A DNA stretch of 64,000 nucleotides, taken from positions 1 through 64,000 of the forward strand of contig JAGNIJ010000022.1 in assembly GCA_018001225.1 (NCBI GenBank), read 5' to 3'. Of this stretch, positions 53,545-61,602 are shown in pieces (the first letter of the stretch is position 1; each line of letters opens with the position of its first letter). The position numbers and the translations under genes are program-made. The DNA comes from Kiritimatiellia bacterium (GTDB lineage: Bacteria > Verrucomicrobiota > Kiritimatiellia > CAIQIC01 > JAGNIJ01). The notes below the pieces were generated by a model. That model was given only the letters and a program-made list of their open reading frames with translations, was not told where the DNA came from and did no database searches.

Positions 53545-54986
53545 GGCGCGCCTCCCAGGGTCCGCGCGGCCCGGGCCAGGACCTCCGCTAACGGCGCGGG
53601 CAGCCAGAGCCCCAGCGCCAGGGAAGCCAGCAGGAGAACGAGGGACGGCAGGACCGCGCCCCAGCGTTCGCGGACGGGGCTGCGGCTCCCGGGCGCAGGC
53701 CCGAAGACCATCGGCAGCATGCGGGCGGACATGGCGACGAAGATCATCGCCAACAGGACGGCCAGCAGGCCCGCCAAGCCGATGTACCCGTCCTGCACGG
53801 CGGAGCGAAGCAGGAGAAACTTGCCGACGAATACGCCGAACGGCGGGAAACCGGCGATCGCGAACAGGCCCAGCAGCCAGAGCCGCGCCGTTCGCGGCGC
53901 CACGCGCAGCGCCCCGCGGACGTCCTCCACGGCCTTCGACCCGTACACCGTCAGCAGGTTGCCCGCCAGCAGGAACAGCGCCGCCTTGACGAGCGAGTGA
54001 TTCAGCGCGTGGAACAGCGCCGCGTACGGCCCGCTCCCGCCGAGGCCGATCCCGATCGCGAGCAGGCCCATGTGCTCCACGCTGGAGTACGCCAGCAGCC
54101 GCTTGAAGTCCGCCTGGCGCACGATGAAGACCCACGCCAGCGCGACGGATAGAAAACCGAGCACGAGAAACGCGCCCGCGTCGAAGGCCTGCAGGCCGGC
54201 CGCGACGACGACCTGGCGCACCCGCAGCAGGCCGAGGAACGCGCAGTTCAGCAGCGCGCCGGAGAGCAGCGCGGAGACCATCGAGGGGGCCTCGCTGTGC
54301 GCGTCCGGCAGCCATGTATGCATTGGCGCCAGGCCCATCTTGGTCCCGTACCCGACGAGCAGGAGCAGCGCGGCGGCTTGCAGCCAGGCCGGGTTCAGTC
54401 CGGCCGCGCGCCGGACCAGTTCGTCCACCGACAGGCTCGCGAGACCCGCCCCCTCCCCCGCGACGGAAAGGGAGAAGGTGCCGAGCAGGGCCAGCGCGAT
54501 GCCGACCGAGCAGAGGATCAGGTATTTCCACGTCGCCTCGAGCGAGCGCGCGTCCCGGTGGTAGTAGATCAGCGGGGCGCTGGCCAGGGTCGTGGCCTCG
54601 ACGGCAACCCAGAGCAGGCCGAAGTGGCGGCTCAACGTGACGAGCGTCATGCTGGCCAGGAACAGCAGCGCGCAGCCGGCGAAGAGCGGCTCGCCCATCG
54701 TGCGCGCGTCGCGGTCGCGCCCGCGCAGGTAGCCCGGCGCGTAGATCGCCGCGGCGAGAAACAGGGCGCTCGCGATGGAGAGGAACAGCAGGCCCGTATC
54801 GTCCAGGGCCAGCCAGTTCGGATGGGCGGACCCCGGGCGGACGAGCCACGCCGCCGCCGTCAGCATCGCGTGCGCGGCGGCCCCCGCGGGCAGCAGGAAC
54901 CGCGCCGCGCCGGGCCGGCGCCAGGCCAACGCCAGCGCGCCCGCCGCGGCGGGGACAAGAAGCAGGGCGTAAAGCAGCATGGCCAT
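53541..54986 (-). CDS. hyfF: HyfF-like antiporter subunit (NuoN/MrpD family)
   Basis: The product has 481 residues with about 14 membrane segments. Conserved residues include WVAVEATTLASAPLIYY with the key Glu, GYGTKMGLAPMHTWLPDAHSEAP with the Lys and His of the proton path, and DFKRLLAYSSVEHMG. It is an ion-pumping module of the complex. One base separates it from hyfE, and it overlaps the large-subunit gene by 4 bp. Confidence 0.92.
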   Translation of the reverse strand: MAMLLYALLLVPAAAGALALAWRRPGAARFLLPAGAAAHAMLTAAAWLVRPGSAHPNWLALDDTGLLFLSIASALFLAAAIYAPGYLRGRDRDARTMGEPLFAGCALLFLASMTLVTLSRHFGLLWVAVEATTLASAPLIYYHRDARSLEATWKYLILCSVGIALALLGTFSLSVAGEGAGLASLSVDELVRRAAGLNPAWLQAAALLLLVGYGTKMGLAPMHTWLPDAHSEAPSMVSALLSGALLNCAFLGLLRVRQVVVAAGLQAFDAGAFLVLGFLSVALAWVFIVRQADFKRLLAYSSVEHMGLLAIGIGLGGSGPYAALFHALNHSLVKAALFLLAGNLLTVYGSKAVEDVRGALRVAPRTARLWLLGLFAIAGFPPFGVFVGKFLLLRSAVQDGYIGLAGLLAVLLAMIFVAMSARMLPMVFGPAPGSRSPVRERWGAVLPSLVLLLASLALGLWLPAPLAEVLARAARTLGGAP

Positions 54987-54987
54987 T

Positions 54988-55617
54988 TCAGTCCCGTAAT
55001 TGCGTCAGCTGGTCCGCGTCCAGGCTCTCCACGTCGCGCTGGATATGGAACATCGTGATGCCCATGACGAAGACCGCGACCAGCAGGTCCAGCAGCACGC
55101 CGAGTTCCACCAGCAGCGGCTCGTCGCGCACGGCGACGACGCCGAAGAGGTAGATGCCGTTTTCCATGACGAGGTACCCGAGCGCCTGCGTCACGGCCTT
55201 CTTGCGGCTGACGATCAGGAACAGCCCGGCGAACATCGAGAAGAACGCGACCGGCACGAACAGCGGGCCCGGCAGGCCGGGCAGCGGCAGCCGCCGACCG
55301 AGCCAGAACGACACGCCGAGCGCGGCCAGGCCGATGGCGAGGGAGAGATTGTAGCCGACGTACGGCTCCATCTCGCGCCGGATCTCGCTCTCGCGGATCG
55401 CCCGGAAGATCAGCCACGGGAAGACCCAGCCCTTGATCGCGGCGGTGAAGAGCGCGAAGAGGATGCCGAGCAGCGTGATGTGATCCTGGCGACCGACCAC
55501 GGCGAGCAGGCCCAGCAGAATCCCCTGCGCCGCGACCCAGCGGACACAGGCGTGGATCCGGCTCGAGACCAACAGCCGCAGGTTCGTCAGCAGGATGAGG
55601 ATGAGGAGGGTGTTCAT
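54988..55617 (-). CDS. hyfE: HyfE-like membrane subunit
   Basis: The product has 209 residues from ATG 55617, close to the 216 of E. coli HyfE. Six or seven membrane segments are visible, including LGYLVMENGIYLFGVVAV, which resembles NuoK-type sequence with a conserved Glu. A C-terminal cytoplasmic tail ends with LDADQLTQLRD. It sits 7 bp after hyfC. Confidence 0.9.
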   Translation of the reverse strand: MNTLLILILLTNLRLLVSSRIHACVRWVAAQGILLGLLAVVGRQDHITLLGILFALFTAAIKGWVFPWLIFRAIRESEIRREMEPYVGYNLSLAIGLAALGVSFWLGRRLPLPGLPGPLFVPVAFFSMFAGLFLIVSRKKAVTQALGYLVMENGIYLFGVVAVRDEPLLVELGVLLDLLVAVFVMGITMFHIQRDVESLDADQLTQLRD

Positions 55618-55624
55618 CGCGGCA

Positions 55625-56536
55625 TCATCCGGCGGCCAGCAGCAGGAATCCCACGAGCGCCAGCGCGGCCGCCCCAAGCAGCAACTGCGGCACACGGGCC
55701 AGCCGCAGCCGCGCCATGGCCGACTCGACCGCGCCGACGAGCGCGGCGACCATCGCCATGGCGGCGAGGCTCGCCGCAAGGCCCACGGCCGGCGGCCCGC
55801 CGTGGATCGGCAGCACGCCGACGACCAGCGCCGCGAACAGCCAGAGCTTCAGCGCGGAGGCATACAACACCAGGGCGAAGTCCGGGCCGCCGTGGTCGAG
55901 GACCATCACCTCGTGAATCATCGTCAGCTCGAGGTGCGTGTTGGGATCGTCCACGGGGATCCGGGCGTTCTCGGCCAGCAGGACCAGGACCAGCGCGATC
56001 AGCAGCAGCGCCATGGACGGCGTTTCGGCCCGCCAGAGGTCCGGCGTTACGCGGCCCAGCATGTCCGAGAGCGATCCCGCCTGCGTGCCGTGGGCCAGCG
56101 CGGCCAGCACGACGAACAGGGCCGGCTCCGCCAGCGCGGAGAAGAACACCTCGCGGCTAGCGCCCATGCCCTCGAACGCGGAGCCCGTGTCCATCGCCGC
56201 CGCGACGAGGAAGAAGCGCGCGACGCCCAGCACGTAGAGCGCGAGGATGAAATCCCCGCGGAACGCGAAGACCGCGGGCGTTCCGCCGAGCGGGACCAGC
56301 AGGAGCGCGGCCGTCACCGCCGCGACGCCCACCACGGGCCCCGCGCGGAACAGCCAGGACGTCGTGGCGCTATAGACCGCGCCCTTCCGGGATAGTTTGA
56401 GCAGGTCGTAATAGAGTTGGAGCACCGGCGGGCCCTGCCGTCCGGCGAAAAGGGCCTTGACCTTGTTGATGAGCCCGAACAGCAGCGGCGCCAGCGCCAG
56501 CGCAGCCAGGACCGGGATGAAGCCGGACGCGTTCAT
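55625..56536 (-). CDS. hyfC: HyfC-like membrane anchor (NuoH family)
   Basis: The product has 303 residues from ATG 56536, with a 4-bp overlap with hyfB. NuoH/HycD hallmarks are NKVKALFAGRQGPPVLQLYYDLLKLSRKGAVYS and ENARIPVDDPNTHLELTMIHEVMVLDHGGPD. It links the soluble arm to the ion-pumping subunits. Confidence 0.94.
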   Translation of the reverse strand: MNASGFIPVLAALALAPLLFGLINKVKALFAGRQGPPVLQLYYDLLKLSRKGAVYSATTSWLFRAGPVVGVAAVTAALLLVPLGGTPAVFAFRGDFILALYVLGVARFFLVAAAMDTGSAFEGMGASREVFFSALAEPALFVVLAALAHGTQAGSLSDMLGRVTPDLWRAETPSMALLLIALVLVLLAENARIPVDDPNTHLELTMIHEVMVLDHGGPDFALVLYASALKLWLFAALVVGVLPIHGGPPAVGLAASLAAMAMVAALVGAVESAMARLRLARVPQLLLGAAALALVGFLLLAAG

Positions 56537-58485
56537 CGGGTGCCCAGGCTCCAGGCGAGCAGCGCCAGCAGCGTCAGCGCGACGTACAGGACATAGAGGT
56601 GCACGTTCCCGTGCTGTACCCGCCGGAGCGGCGCGAGCAGCCGGGCGCCGAGCGCGGCCAGCGGCCGGTACGCAAAGCGATGGAAGAAATCCGGCGCGTG
56701 CGAAATGAACGAGGCCCGCGCGGGGAAGTAGCCGTTTGGACGTTCGATGTGCCGCTCGGCGCGCAGGACCGGGTCCAGGAACTCCGTCAGCGGCTGGGCC
56801 ATGGACGAGCCGGTGTACTGCATGGTTACCGAGGGCGCCGCGTAGCCGCAGTCCCACGTGACGCCCTGCGCAACCGGCTTGCCCGCCAACCGGCGCAACC
56901 GCCAGAGCGCGGTCAACCATACCAGTCCGACGAACAAAGCCATCACGCCGGTCGCCGTGCCGAGGGCCGCAAGCGCGTCACCGAGCGCGGCGGCCTGGAA
57001 GGCGGCGTCCGGCCGCCGGGCCAGGATGGACTCGAAGGCCGGGAACAGCCGGGTCGCGCCGAGGCCGATCGCCAGGCAGAGCGCGGCCAGTAGCAGCATG
57101 GGCGCTTTCATCGCCGGCCCCGGATCGCGCGCGGGTTGCGGCCGGGCCTCCCGGGCGTGGCCGAGAAACACGACGGTGAACGCCTTGGCGAAGCAGGCCA
57201 GGGCCAGGCCGCCGATGGCCGACAGCGCGACGAGGATCGCCAGCCCGCCCCATACCGGGCCCTGGGCCGAAGCGGTGGCGCCCTGGAACGCGCCCAGGTA
57301 CACGAGGAACTCGCTCGCGAACCCGTTGAACGGCGGCAGGCCGCAGATCGCCAGCGCGCCCGCAAGGAACGCCGCGGCGGTAACGGGCATCGCCTTGACC
57401 AGGCCGCCGAGCCGGTCGAGGTCCCGCGTCCCCGTCGCGTGCAGGACCGAGCCGGCGCCCAGGAAAAGAAGGCTCTTGAAGAGCGCGTGGTTCAGCACGT
57501 GGAACAGGCCGCCGGCGAATCCCGCGGCCGCCATCGCGGGCAGACCGTAGCGCACGCCCAGCAGGCCGACGCCCAGGCCGAGCATGATGATGCCGATGTT
57601 TTCCACGCTATGGTAAGCCAGCAGCCGCTTGAGATCGTGCTGGGCCAGCGCGTAGATCACGCCGAGCAGCCCGGAGGAAATCCCGATGGCCGTAAACCAC
57701 CAGCCCGCCGCGGCCGGGACGGGGCCCAGCAGCCCAAGCAGCCGGACCAGCCCGTAGATGCCCATCTTGATCATCACGCCGGACATCACCGCGGACACGT
57801 GACTGGGCGCGGCGGGGTGCGCCTCGGGCAGCCACGTGTGGAGGGGAATGAAGCCCGCCTTTGTGCCGAACCCGACCAGCCCCAGCGCGAGGATCCAGCC
57901 CCCGCGGCCGGCGGCCGAGAAGCAATCGAAATCCAGCGAGCCGGCGGACGCGCCGAGGAGGATGAACATGATCAGCAGCGCGGCCGTGCCGAGCTGCGAC
58001 GCGGCGAGGTACGTCCAGCCCGCCGCCCGCACGGAATCCTTTTCGTCCTCGAGCATGACCAGGCCGAACGAGCTCAAGGCCATCCCCTCCCACGCCACGA
58101 GGAAAAGCAGGGCGTTCCTCGACAGCACCACGAGGACCATGCAGGCGGTCAGCAGGTTGAACAGCGTCGCCGCGAGCGGCGCGCGCGGATGACGGCCCAG
58201 GTACTCGACCCCGTACACGGCGGCCAGCGCCGTGACGATCCAGACCGGCGCCAGGAAAAACGCGCCCAGCGCGTCCAATTCGAGGGAAAGCGAGCCGCCG
58301 GGAATCGACCATGGCAACCGGAACGATTCCGCCGCGGCGCCTCCGAGGAGTTGAAAGCAGGGAACAAGGCCGGCCACGGCGCCGGCGACCGCGCCGGCCG
58401 CGCCGAGCCAGCGAAGGCGCGGCAGGGCCAGGGCCAACAGGCCGGAGGCCAGCAGAATCCCGATGGCCCACAACGAGGAAGTCAT
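56533..58485 (-). CDS. hyfB: HyfB-like antiporter subunit (NuoL/MrpA family)
   Basis: The product has 650 residues from ATG 58485. About 16 membrane segments are visible, with LLFLVAWEGMALSSFGLVMLE, GFGTKAGFIPLHTWLPEAHPAAPSHVSAVMSG, DLKRLLAYHSVENIGII, HVLNHALFKSLLFLGAG and a C-terminal HyfB-specific part (QGVTWDCGYAAPSVTMQYTGSSMAQPL). It is a second ion-translocating module. The start overlaps the HTH/PTS-IIA gene by 4 bp. Confidence 0.93.
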   Translation of the reverse strand: MTSSLWAIGILLASGLLALALPRLRWLGAAGAVAGAVAGLVPCFQLLGGAAAESFRLPWSIPGGSLSLELDALGAFFLAPVWIVTALAAVYGVEYLGRHPRAPLAATLFNLLTACMVLVVLSRNALLFLVAWEGMALSSFGLVMLEDEKDSVRAAGWTYLAASQLGTAALLIMFILLGASAGSLDFDCFSAAGRGGWILALGLVGFGTKAGFIPLHTWLPEAHPAAPSHVSAVMSGVMIKMGIYGLVRLLGLLGPVPAAAGWWFTAIGISSGLLGVIYALAQHDLKRLLAYHSVENIGIIMLGLGVGLLGVRYGLPAMAAAGFAGGLFHVLNHALFKSLLFLGAGSVLHATGTRDLDRLGGLVKAMPVTAAAFLAGALAICGLPPFNGFASEFLVYLGAFQGATASAQGPVWGGLAILVALSAIGGLALACFAKAFTVVFLGHAREARPQPARDPGPAMKAPMLLLAALCLAIGLGATRLFPAFESILARRPDAAFQAAALGDALAALGTATGVMALFVGLVWLTALWRLRRLAGKPVAQGVTWDCGYAAPSVTMQYTGSSMAQPLTEFLDPVLRAERHIERPNGYFPARASFISHAPDFFHRFAYRPLAALGARLLAPLRRVQHGNVHLYVLYVALTLLALLAWSLGTR

Positions 58486-59183
58486 GCCGGCGGCTCCTGC
58501 GCCGGCGCGGGGGCGGACAGCGAATCCTCCACCTTCCGCGCGGCATCCAGGATCTCGTCCCGGCTTCCCTGTCGCAGCAGGATCTCCTTGAACCCCGGGT
58601 CGCGAAGGCAGAACGAGAGGCGGGAGAGCAGGTGCAGATGTGCGCGTACGGAAGGCGTCACGAGGGTGAACAGCACGAACACCGGTTTCCCGTCCATGGC
58701 TTGGAAATCCACCGACTTCTCGAGAAAGCAAAGACAGACGAGCGGCTTGTCCACTTCGACGATCAGCGGGTTGCGCACATGGGGCACCGCGATGCCGTCG
58801 CCGATGCCCGTGGACTGCAGCGACTCCCGGGCCAGCAGGGCCTGGTAGAGAAAGTCGCGGTCCGTTGATTCCGGCAGGCGGAGGAGGCTCACGGTCGCCT
58901 TCAGGATGGACGCCTTGTCGGCGCCCTCGATCCGGTAGAAAATACCACCGTTCAGCAGGCCTTCCGACAGCGACGGGATGGCGACCTCCGGTCCATTTTC
59001 CTGGAAAAGTGTCGGCGAGAAATTGACCTTCTTGGCCGTGGCCCATTCAAAAAGGAGCGCGCGGTTGATGCGATACTGTCCTTCGATCCGGTACGCGGGC
59101 AGTTTCTGATCCTGAATCCAGCGGTAGACCGTCTTTTCGGCGACGTTGAGAATGGCGGCTGCCTGCTTAACCGTTAGCTGCAT
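58482..59183 (-). CDS. Excisionase-type HTH fused to PTS EIIA type-2 domain, first gene of the hyf-like operon
   Basis: The product has 233 residues from ATG 59183. Residues 1-52 form a MerR/excisionase HTH (LTVKQAAAILNVAEKTVYRWIQDQKLPAYRIEGQYRINRALLFEW). Residues 70-220 are a PTS EIIA-2/PtsN-like domain with the phosphorylatable His 135 in GIGDGIAVPHVRNPL. Such fusions sense the phosphorylation state of the PTS and control transcription. Its stop overlaps hyfB by 4 bp, so regulator and complex are made together; autoregulation is likely. No EIIB or EIIC is encoded nearby. Confidence 0.88.
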   Translation of the reverse strand: MQLTVKQAAAILNVAEKTVYRWIQDQKLPAYRIEGQYRINRALLFEWATAKKVNFSPTLFQENGPEVAIPSLSEGLLNGGIFYRIEGADKASILKATVSLLRLPESTDRDFLYQALLARESLQSTGIGDGIAVPHVRNPLIVEVDKPLVCLCFLEKSVDFQAMDGKPVFVLFTLVTPSVRAHLHLLSRLSFCLRDPGFKEILLRQGSRDEILDAARKVEDSLSAPAPAQEPPA

Positions 59184-59190
59184 GCTGGAA

Positions 59191-59220
59191 ATAGTGAGCA
59201 AAAGCAGAGAGAATTGTCAA
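59191..59220 (-). promoter_or_regulatory. Candidate promoter of the HTH/PTS-IIA-hyf operon
   Basis: On the minus strand TTGACA (59220-59215) is followed after 18 bases by CACTAT (59196-59191), 7 bases before the start codon. The -35 match is perfect; the -10 is poor and the start would be almost leaderless, so the true start site may be further upstream. Confidence 0.4.
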
Positions 59221-59252
59221 TCTAATATGAAAATAGTCATTGAAATATAATA

Positions 59253-59269
59253 TGTTCTATTATAGAACA
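59253..59269. promoter_or_regulatory. Operator-like palindrome upstream of the hyf-like operon
   Basis: TGTTCTA and TAGAACA form a 7-bp inverted repeat around TTA, in AT-rich DNA 70 bp before the HTH/PTS-IIA start. Its position and symmetry suit a dimeric HTH regulator such as the product of that gene. Confidence 0.5.
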
Positions 59270-59295
59270 CATTTTACAGATCATGCATGACGGCT

Positions 59296-59419
59296 GATAC
59301 CAGGTACGGGTGAGAGGCGGTACGAACGGCGTCGCAGAGCTCCGCCCTCCAGTGGCAGGAATCATGGAGGGGCGAGCTCCTGCGAGCCCGAAATCTACCC
59401 GCATTCACCCGGATTTGGT
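59296..59419. repeat. ~125-bp hairpin repeat, copy C
   Basis: It runs from GATACCAGGTACGGGTGAGA to CACCCGGATTTGGT, in the same orientation as copy A. An 11-base direct repeat, CTGATACCAGG, flanks it at 59294-59304 and 59420-59430, partly overlapping the element end. Confidence 0.87.
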
Positions 59420-59473
59420 CTGATACCAGGCCTGGATGAAGAGCTGGGGCGGCTCTTCCGCAGGCATCGTGCG

Positions 59474-60454
59474 CTACTCCGTCTTTTTCCCGAGGCGCCA
59501 CGCCCGAGGGGTGATCCCGGTTCCGGCCCTGAACACGCGGGAGAAGTAGTTCGCGTCCGGGAAACCCGAGCGGGCCGCCACCTCGGCAATACTCAACGCG
59601 CGGTCCCGCAGGAGCGCCCTGGATCTCTGCAAGCGGGCCTTCATCAGGAAGGCCTTGAAGGTCTGTCCCGCATGCCGCCGGAACAGGGCTGAAAAGTGAT
59701 TGGGAGTCAGGATCGCAGCCCGGGCGATATCCGCCACCGTGTAGGGGGGCGCCGGATTGGACCGCACAACGGTCATCACCACATCCACCAGGGCCGATCC
59801 GGTTTGCCGGTGGAGGTCTTGAAAAGGATGGCTTTTCGTCGCCGGCGCCGCAACGGCTTCCTTCTCTGCCGCGCCCGAATCCGATCGGAATGGCATTCCC
59901 GCCATCAGTTCGCCGATAACGGACGCGGCCACCCCGATGACGCTTTTTACCAGGCGTTCCTTCCGGGGCGTCAGATGCGGCAACTTCCCGTAGGCGTCCC
60001 GGAGTTTCCTCACGTCCAGGGCAAGTCCCCGGGCGTGCTCGCGAGCTTCGGTCCATCCCCTGGCCCCGCGACCCGGCGCGAAGGCGCAGGAGCCGACGAC
60101 GAGAAACTCCGGATCCACTGTCCGCCCGGACCGGACCGGCGCGGCGAACACCGCGATGCCGCCGTGGCAGGAGTGCCGGACCAGCCCTCGGTTCCAGGCG
60201 GCAACGGCCAGCAGCGACCGGCACGTGCTGCAGCGCTCGCGCCCGCCCTCCGCGCCATGGATCAGGCGGCAGAACTCCGGCAGCGCGATCCCCTCGCCCG
60301 CCTCCGCGACCTCCACCTTCTGATCCCTTCCGGGACGGACAAGGACCAGCCCGACGCCCGCCTGCTCGCGCATCAGCGCGTCCAGGGCGCGCACGCTCTC
60401 CGTGCGGCAAATCGTCCGCAACCGGCCGCCTTCCGACACAGGGGGCGGGCTCAT
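59474..60454 (-). CDS. AraC-family regulator with PocR sensory domain
   Basis: The product has 326 residues. The N-terminal ~165 residues have the PocR pattern: an HGAEGGRERCSTCRS cysteine pair and RHSCHGGIAVFAAPVRSGRTVDPEFLVVGSCAF. A linker of about 60 residues leads to two AraC HTH motifs (YTVADIARAAILTPNHFSALFRRHAGQTFKAFLMKARLQRS and LSIAEVAARSGFPDANYFSRVFRAGTGITPRAWR). PocR domains bind small hydrocarbon or metabolite ligands. It is divergent from the [NiFe] hydrogenase genes, 152 bp apart, and is the obvious candidate regulator of them. Confidence 0.92.
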   Translation of the reverse strand: MSPPPVSEGGRLRTICRTESVRALDALMREQAGVGLVLVRPGRDQKVEVAEAGEGIALPEFCRLIHGAEGGRERCSTCRSLLAVAAWNRGLVRHSCHGGIAVFAAPVRSGRTVDPEFLVVGSCAFAPGRGARGWTEAREHARGLALDVRKLRDAYGKLPHLTPRKERLVKSVIGVAASVIGELMAGMPFRSDSGAAEKEAVAAPATKSHPFQDLHRQTGSALVDVVMTVVRSNPAPPYTVADIARAAILTPNHFSALFRRHAGQTFKAFLMKARLQRSRALLRDRALSIAEVAARSGFPDANYFSRVFRAGTGITPRAWRLGKKTE

Positions 60455-60467
60455 TTATCGCTCTCGT

Positions 60468-60485
60468 GTAGAAATATGCTATTAA
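60468..60485. promoter_or_regulatory. 18-bp direct repeat, site 1
   Basis: GTAGAAATATGCTATTAA lies 14 bases before the AraC/PocR start codon. It differs in one base from site 2 at 60531. A bound regulator here would block or adjust its own gene. Confidence 0.65.
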
Positions 60486-60530
60486 ATAACATGAAGTAAA
60501 ATTAAACAGGCCACGCTTTCTTTGTCAATC

Positions 60531-60548
60531 GTAGAATTATGCTATTAA
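60531..60548. promoter_or_regulatory. 18-bp direct repeat, site 2
   Basis: GTAGAATTATGCTATTAA lies 58 bases before the hydrogenase small-subunit start and exactly 63 bp (six helical turns) from site 1. TTGTCA at 60522-60527 and TATTAA at 60543-60548 could form a weak promoter overlapping the site. Direct repeats on one helix face are typical of AraC-family operators. Confidence 0.65.
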
Positions 60549-60605
60549 CGGCGCCGGGCGGGCGGGTATGTTGACGGCCAGAGAAGAGGGAACCTGTCGA
60601 CGGGA

Positions 60606-61565
60606 ATGAACATGGACATCACCCGAAGGTCATTTTTAAAGTACTGCGGGCTTTCGGCGGCCGCGATCGGGCTGGACCCGTTCGACCTGGGTCTGCTGCG
60701 GCGGGCGCTGGCCAACCCGGCGGCGCCGTCGGTGATCTGGCTGCACGGCAGCTCGTGCACGGGCTGTTCGGTCTCGTTCCTCAACCGCATCTCGAACGTG
60801 CCCGGCGAGCCCGCGACGGTCGCGGACGTGCTGACCGGCGCGGTGAACCTGGTGTTCCACGCGACGCTGATGGCCTCGGCGGGCGATTCGGCCATCGCGG
60901 AACTGAACCGCGCGTACCACGCGGGCGGCTACGTGCTGGTTTGCGAGGGCGGCGTGCCGACGGCGTTCAACGGCGCGCCGTGCATCGTCTACAGCTACGA
61001 CGGGCGCGAGGTGACGTACATGGAGGCGGTGCAGCGGTTCGCCGCGCGGGCGGCGTTCCTCGTCAGCGTCGGCACCTGCGCCTCGTTCGGCGGCATCCCG
61101 GCCTCCGGCAGCAATCCGACGGGCGTGGTGAGCGTGCAGCAGCTGACCGGGCGGCCGGTCGTCAACATCTCGGGCTGCCCGGCGAACCCGGACTGGGTGG
61201 TGTGGGCGATCGTGCAGATCCTGCTCGGGCGGTCGATCGAGCTGGACGATAACGGGCGGCCGGTGGAGCTCTACCGGAAGACCCTGGCCGGCGGGGCGGC
61301 GCCGGCGCTGATTCACGACAAGTGCCCGCGGAACAAGTACGTGAACCCGTCGGCGCCCGCGGAGGCCACGAGTTTCGAGGATTGCGACGGGCGCTGCCTG
61401 ATCCAGCTGGGCTGCCGCGGCCCGACGACGAAGTCGCGCTGCGAGGCCTGCTGGAACGGGATCGCGGGGCAGGGGCGCTGGTGCATCGGCGTCAACGCGC
61501 CCTGCCACGGGTGCGTGGAGCCGACGTTCCCGGGGCCGGAGTCGTTTTTCGAGCCGTATGCCTGA
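60606..61565 (+). CDS. Periplasmic [NiFe] hydrogenase small subunit
   Basis: The product has 319 residues; ATG 60612 is an alternative start. The Tat motif TRRSFLKYC (Arg 7 and 8) directs folded export. Proximal cluster ligands are GSSCTGCSVSF (Cys 51 and 54), VGTCASFGG and SGCPANPDW. Distal and medial ligands are IHDKCPRNKY, LGCRGP, CEACWNGIA, RWCIGVNAPCHGCVEPTFPG. There is no C-terminal membrane helix, so the enzyme should be soluble in the periplasm. It passes electrons from H2 oxidation to an acceptor that is not a neighbouring cytochrome b. Confidence 0.93.
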   Translation: MNMDITRRSFLKYCGLSAAAIGLDPFDLGLLRRALANPAAPSVIWLHGSSCTGCSVSFLNRISNVPGEPATVADVLTGAVNLVFHATLMASAGDSAIAELNRAYHAGGYVLVCEGGVPTAFNGAPCIVYSYDGREVTYMEAVQRFAARAAFLVSVGTCASFGGIPASGSNPTGVVSVQQLTGRPVVNISGCPANPDWVVWAIVQILLGRSIELDDNGRPVELYRKTLAGGAAPALIHDKCPRNKYVNPSAPAEATSFEDCDGRCLIQLGCRGPTTKSRCEACWNGIAGQGRWCIGVNAPCHGCVEPTFPGPESFFEPYA

Positions 61566-61602
61566 CGGCCTTCCGGCGGGAAGCGAGAAAGGGAGATACA
61601 AC

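Noticed and set aside
51252..58485. Reading the operon as a functional group 4 [NiFe] hydrogenase or formate hydrogenlyase
   Set aside because: The large subunit lacks both cysteine pairs that hold nickel and iron, and no formate dehydrogenase is encoded here.
51252..58485. Reading the operon as respiratory complex I
   Set aside because: Gene content (HyfB, HyfE, fused HyfG) and lack of NuoEFG, NuoA, NuoJ and NuoK as separate genes fit Hyf/Ehr and not Nuo.
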